Below, piece by piece: positions 60,779-64,000 of a DNA stretch of 64,000 bases. A model generated the notes under the pieces. That model worked only from the letters and a program-made list of their open reading frames with translations. It was not told the origin of the DNA and searched no databases. The translations under genes and the position numbers were made by a program. Numbering within the stretch: the first letter of the stretch is position 1; the number at the start of each line of letters is the position of its first letter. The DNA lies in NCBI RefSeq assembly GCF_007746795.1, contig NZ_CP036343.1, positions 2,655,369 to 2,719,368 on the forward strand, read 5' to 3'. The DNA is from Gimesia algae. GTDB taxonomy: Bacteria; Planctomycetota; Planctomycetia; Planctomycetales; Planctomycetaceae.

Positions 60779-62452
60779 ATGAGTTGGCTGGACTGGATGA
60801 TCGTGTTCGTGCTCAATGGATCGGTAATCGCCTTCGGGTTTTACCTGGCCCGCAGCACCCATTCCAGCAGCGACTGGTTCCTGGGAGGTCGTTCACTCCC
60901 CTGGTGGGGACTGGGGCTCTCCATATTCGCTACCAGTGTGGACAACGCCGATGCAGTCTCGCTCACCGGCTACGCCTACAACCATGGCATGCACATCATC
61001 ACAGCGTTCACACTCGCTAGTGTATGTGGTGCCGTGCTGGCGTCGTTTGTCGTGGTACCTGTGCTCTACAAAGGTGGCTTTTACACAAACGCAGAATACC
61101 TGGAAACCCGGTTTGGAAAATCGATCCGCACTATCAGCGCCCTGATTCAGATTCAGTATCGCACGAGCATGCTCGGCCTGATGATCTGGTCCATCTATCT
61201 GATGCTGCAGGGAATTCTTGATTTTTCACCCGTTCAATGCTGGGCCCTGATTGTACTCCTCGTCATTTTCACCGCCGCTTATACAACCTGGGGTGGTTTG
61301 ACGTCTGTTGTCTGGACCGACGCCCTGCAGAGCCTGATTATGATCGCCGGCGGCATTACCATCTTTTGTGCTGTCTGGTCAGCCAGCGGCGGCTGGACAG
61401 AGACGGTTCAAAAACTCTCAGGGGCAACCGATGCCAAAGGGCAACCACTGATCAACTGGCTGCACATCGGACAATTTCAGGACAGCCAGTCGACTTCCCC
61501 TTATCTGATCGTCATGGGCTGGTCGATTATCGGTCTGGGTTATTACACTGTAAACCATACGCAGACCATGCGACTGATGGGTGCCCGCTCTTTGTGGGAT
61601 ATGAAAATGGCGACGCTTTTCGGCTGTCTGCTGATTATGCCTATCATGATTGGTACGACGCTGATGGGCGTCATGGGACGCGTCCTGGTGCCCGAATTCA
61701 CGCAGCATTCCTCTGCTGACCAGTTATTCCCCTATTATGCCAACCAGTTTTTAGCACCCGGATTCAAAGGGCTGGTCGTAGCCGGGATTCTGTCCGCCGC
61801 CATCAGTACCTTCGATTCGATCGGCTCTGCGTTATCCGCATTATTCACACGCGATATCTATGCCCGCTGGCTCTGTACTGATCAGACTGAAAAGCATTAC
61901 CTTAAAGTCACTCGCTGGGCGACTGTCGGCATCCTGCTGATTGGGTTTCTATATATCCCCTTCATTGTGCGCTATGACAATATGATCCAGGCATTTCGCA
62001 CACTGATTCCGATTTTTGTCACACCATTGTTTACCATTTATCTATTGGGGGTTCTCTCACGCGTCCCCCGTCAAAGCGGTCTTGTCGGACTGATCGTCGG
62101 CTCATCGTTCGGATTGCTCGGCTTCATCGATCGCGAACTGGTCGACCACCAACTATTCAGCCCGCTGCTGACTGAACAATGGTATGCCTTCCCGGCTTCG
62201 ATGCTGGTGACTGCCCTTGCCATGTTTTTGTCAGCAATTAAATGGGGCTGGCTGGAAAAAGAAAGTGCACTAGTATTGAAACAGGATGACGTGATCAAAG
62301 AACAGACCTGGCTCACAGAAAGCCGGGAGGAATTGCTCGATATCAAAATCAGTCCCTTCAAAAAACCGACGCCACAATACCTGAATCCTAACTGGTACGC
62401 TCTGGTCTTAATCGCCATTTCTTTTTGGATTATTTTTGGATTCTTCTGGTAA
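60779..62452 (+). CDS. Sodium:solute symporter (SSS family)
   Basis: A 557-residue transporter of the SSS family with about 13 membrane helices. It has the family stretches SSDWFLGGRSLPWWGLGLSI, FYTNAEYLETRFG and GLVVAGILSAAISTFDSIGSA, where the Ser/Thr of the last help bind Na+. The start at 60779 is favoured because AAGAGGG ends nine bases upstream; an ATG at 60770 lies directly behind that sequence. It is the uptake step of the cluster: Na+-driven import of the substrate whose acyl or carboxylate groups the neighbours process. Confidence 0.92.
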   Translation: MSWLDWMIVFVLNGSVIAFGFYLARSTHSSSDWFLGGRSLPWWGLGLSIFATSVDNADAVSLTGYAYNHGMHIITAFTLASVCGAVLASFVVVPVLYKGGFYTNAEYLETRFGKSIRTISALIQIQYRTSMLGLMIWSIYLMLQGILDFSPVQCWALIVLLVIFTAAYTTWGGLTSVVWTDALQSLIMIAGGITIFCAVWSASGGWTETVQKLSGATDAKGQPLINWLHIGQFQDSQSTSPYLIVMGWSIIGLGYYTVNHTQTMRLMGARSLWDMKMATLFGCLLIMPIMIGTTLMGVMGRVLVPEFTQHSSADQLFPYYANQFLAPGFKGLVVAGILSAAISTFDSIGSALSALFTRDIYARWLCTDQTEKHYLKVTRWATVGILLIGFLYIPFIVRYDNMIQAFRTLIPIFVTPLFTIYLLGVLSRVPRQSGLVGLIVGSSFGLLGFIDRELVDHQLFSPLLTEQWYAFPASMLVTALAMFLSAIKWGWLEKESALVLKQDDVIKEQTWLTESREELLDIKISPFKKPTPQYLNPNWYALVLIAISFWIIFGFFW

Positions 62453-62492
62453 ATCACAATCTGACAGACAGGTAAGTAGAAAAATTCTCAGT

Positions 62493-63326
62493 ATGAATCG
62501 ATTACAGATCAGTTTGTTGTTAATGCTATCCTGTTTATTAATGATCCCCTCAATACGCGCGGCAGATCCCGAACTGAAACTGTCTGCTCCTCAAGACATC
62601 GCATTCACAGCCAGCTGTGATCAGAGCCAGCAACATTACGTCCTCATGCTGCCGGAATCATTTAATTCTCAGAAGCCCCATTCCCTATTGATTGCATTGC
62701 ATGGCCATGGAGCTGATCGCTGGCAGTTTGTGAAAGAAACGAGAGGCGAATGTCAGGCCGCCCGCGATTTTGCTGCGAAGCATCAGATGCTGTATATATC
62801 ACCCGACTATCGCGCCCGCACTTCCTGGATGGGTCCGAAAGCCGAGGCAGACCTCGCCCAGATCATTGCTGATCTCAAAAAACAATATCAGATCAAGAAT
62901 GTCTATCTTTGTGGCGGTTCCATGGGAGGCACTTCCAGTCTGACCTTTGCAGCCCTGCATCCCGAACTCATTGATGGCGTCGCAGCGATGAATCCCACAG
63001 CCAATCACCTGGAGTATGACAAATTCCAACCCGCGATCCAGGCATCATTCGGAGGCACTAAACAGGGGATTCCCGAAGAGTATAAAAAGCGAAGTGCCGA
63101 GTACTGGCCGGAAAAGTTCACTATGCCCGTTAGCATTTCTGTCGGAGGAAGGGACCAGCTGGTGCCTCCTGACAGTGCGCGTCGCCTGGCTCAGATCCTT
63201 AAACAGCTTAACAGGCCAATCCTGTTGATTGATCGTCCCCAGCAGGGGCACTCAACATCCTATCAGGACAGTTATTCTATCCTGGAATTCATGATAGAAA
63301 AATCAGCGCAGCAGAAACGGCGTTGA
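62493..63326 (+). CDS. Secreted alpha/beta hydrolase, esterase-like
   Basis: A 277-residue exported hydrolase with a signal peptide (about 1-23, ending in AAD). The nucleophile is S143 in GGSMGG; the acid Asp is in GGRDQLVPPD and the His in QQGHSTS. It resembles feruloyl/acetyl-xylan-type esterases. It is the last gene of the co-oriented cluster, 40 bases after the symporter, and could release the transported molecule outside the cell. Confidence 0.88.
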   Translation: MNRLQISLLLMLSCLLMIPSIRAADPELKLSAPQDIAFTASCDQSQQHYVLMLPESFNSQKPHSLLIALHGHGADRWQFVKETRGECQAARDFAAKHQMLYISPDYRARTSWMGPKAEADLAQIIADLKKQYQIKNVYLCGGSMGGTSSLTFAALHPELIDGVAAMNPTANHLEYDKFQPAIQASFGGTKQGIPEEYKKRSAEYWPEKFTMPVSISVGGRDQLVPPDSARRLAQILKQLNRPILLIDRPQQGHSTSYQDSYSILEFMIEKSAQQKRR

Positions 63327-63332
63327 AATCGG

Positions 63333-63794
63333 TCACTGACCAATCTGTGTATCGCTGCGTAACATATTCCCGCGGTTCAACAACTCTTCCGTAGGCACAA
63401 CTACCTTGGGCTGCAACTGGTATGTGAACTCGTGACGATTGGTCACTTCGAAGGGCAGCAGGTTGTCCGACACCGCATCCAGAGGAAAGACCTGATACCA
63501 GGGAGTTTTTACCTTCTGCATCACGGTCTGCGTTTCATAACCATCCTTGGTCAACGTAATTTCCCGTGTCGCATAATACGTAAAGTCGACCGAGACCGGC
63601 GTATAACCGATTTCATCTCCATCCACTTTGACCAGTGCCCCAGCGGGAATCGAACGGATCGTCATTCTCCGATGCACACAGCCAGATTGGGTGATCGCCA
63701 GCAAAGCCAGTAGCGCAACCAGACACCACCGCTGTGTATTCGCAGTTGTATCGCGACAAAAATCAGATGTGTCGGACTGACAGGAATCGGACAT
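63333..63794 (-). CDS. Lipoprotein with PEGA domain
   Basis: A 153-residue probable lipoprotein: an N-terminal tail of about 22 residues, a hydrophobic helix (about 23-36) and the lipobox-like ITQSGC. After the Cys comes a beta-rich PEGA domain (about 43-90; IRSIPAGALVKVDGDEIGYTPVSVDF), a surface-layer-type domain often found near peptidoglycan. The C-terminal 40 residues are polar. The ATG at 63794 is followed by an unusually long tail before the hydrophobic part, so a later start is possible. It is convergent with the hydrolase, six bases away. Confidence 0.8.
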   Translation of the reverse strand: MSDSCQSDTSDFCRDTTANTQRWCLVALLALLAITQSGCVHRRMTIRSIPAGALVKVDGDEIGYTPVSVDFTYYATREITLTKDGYETQTVMQKVKTPWYQVFPLDAVSDNLLPFEVTNRHEFTYQLQPKVVVPTEELLNRGNMLRSDTQIGQ

Positions 63795-64000
63795 GGATTA
63801 TTAGAATCAGAAGTAACGTGAACGGCAAATAACTCGATCTCGGGTCGGGAAACCCGATAGAAGAGCGAGGATTCTACAGCGATGCTTGATTTCTGCCAAT
63901 ACCTGTTTCTCTCTAACAAATAATCCACATCTACCATAAGTCACTTCTAAATAACACGTTACAAACACAACTCAAACATATCCCACTCTGGAAAACTGTG

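Noticed and set aside
63838-63858. TCGGGT/ACCCGA hairpin near the right edge
   Set aside because: It is a 6-bp stem in the gap upstream of the PEGA lipoprotein with no flanking T run and no second sign of function.
1-64000. CRISPR arrays, tRNA or rRNA genes, prophage genes
   Set aside because: No regularly spaced direct repeats, cloverleaf-like sequences or phage structural genes were seen in the window; a scan with dedicated tools was not possible.

Overview
The window reads as chromosomal DNA of a planctomycete, most like the Gimesia/Planctomycetales group. The evidence is gene content: a large secreted PSCyt1/DUF1549/DUF1553 protein paired with a Tat-exported DUF1501 protein, a giant ceramidase-like/PVC-type dehydrogenase/haem-binding fusion, an ECF-type sigma factor followed by a Ser/Thr kinase with leucine-rich repeats, and a LamG-type secreted protein. 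Genes sit in short operons with many 4-base ATGA/GTGA overlaps and occasional TTG or GTG starts. The species is an inference; no rRNA or tRNA gene was seen.

Layout. 0-1.3 kb: the 3' part of a serine beta-lactamase-like hydrolase. 1.3-7.6 kb: a respiratory operon with a CuA/cytochrome c subunit II, a fused subunit I-III oxidase, CtaG, a small subunit IV-like peptide, a Rieske protein and a b6-type cytochrome b carrying its own C-terminal cytochrome c. 7.7-9.3 kb: an FMN/Fe-S glutamate-synthase-domain protein. 9.4-12.6 kb: a Y-family polymerase overlapping a small Cys2 protein that resembles a remote SRAP/HMCES protein, then a solute-binding lipoprotein overlapping a macrodomain protein. 12.6-24 kb: a helical protein, a plant-like SABATH methyltransferase, MsrB, SelO, a YtrA/GntR-controlled ABC exporter, a Tat-exported unknown, a SelA-fold PLP enzyme and a second serine hydrolase. 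24-27.3 kb: an AAA+/VWA pair ending in a strong hairpin. 27.4-33.5 kb: a TPR membrane protein, a His-rich membrane protein and a LamG/TIM-barrel-like secreted protein, all on the minus strand.

33.8-37.7 kb holds a compact glucosylglycerate module: a HAD phosphatase, a glucosyl-3-phosphoglycerate synthase and a GH13_18-type phosphorylase, so synthesis and phosphorolysis of a compatible solute are encoded together. 37.7-39.9 kb has small enzymes (VOC, cupin, DJ-1/PfpI). 39.9-46.7 kb is the 1810-residue fusion, divergent from a XylR-like regulator. 46.9-53 kb is more accessory in look: MarR, sigma factor, anti-sigma-like/kinase/LRR protein, a double GT-A glycosyltransferase, two copies of a 94-bp MITE-like repeat (a third lies at 13.5 kb) and an AT-rich gap. 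53.0-63.3 kb is a co-oriented cluster: FCD-type GntR regulator, PSCyt1/DUF1549/DUF1553 protein, DUF1501 protein, enolase-superfamily enzyme, zinc deacylase, sodium/solute symporter and secreted hydrolase. It looks like a complete system for cell-surface processing, uptake and catabolism of an unknown carboxylate or acylated substrate. The window closes with a PEGA-domain lipoprotein on the minus strand.

The strongest leads are this last catabolic cluster, the SRAP-like partner of the Y-family polymerase, the sigma/ZAS-kinase-LRR pair, the MITE-like family (one copy supplies the stop codon of the kinase gene), the SABATH methyltransferase and the ceramidase fusion. All product names come from reading motifs by eye; no database search was run.
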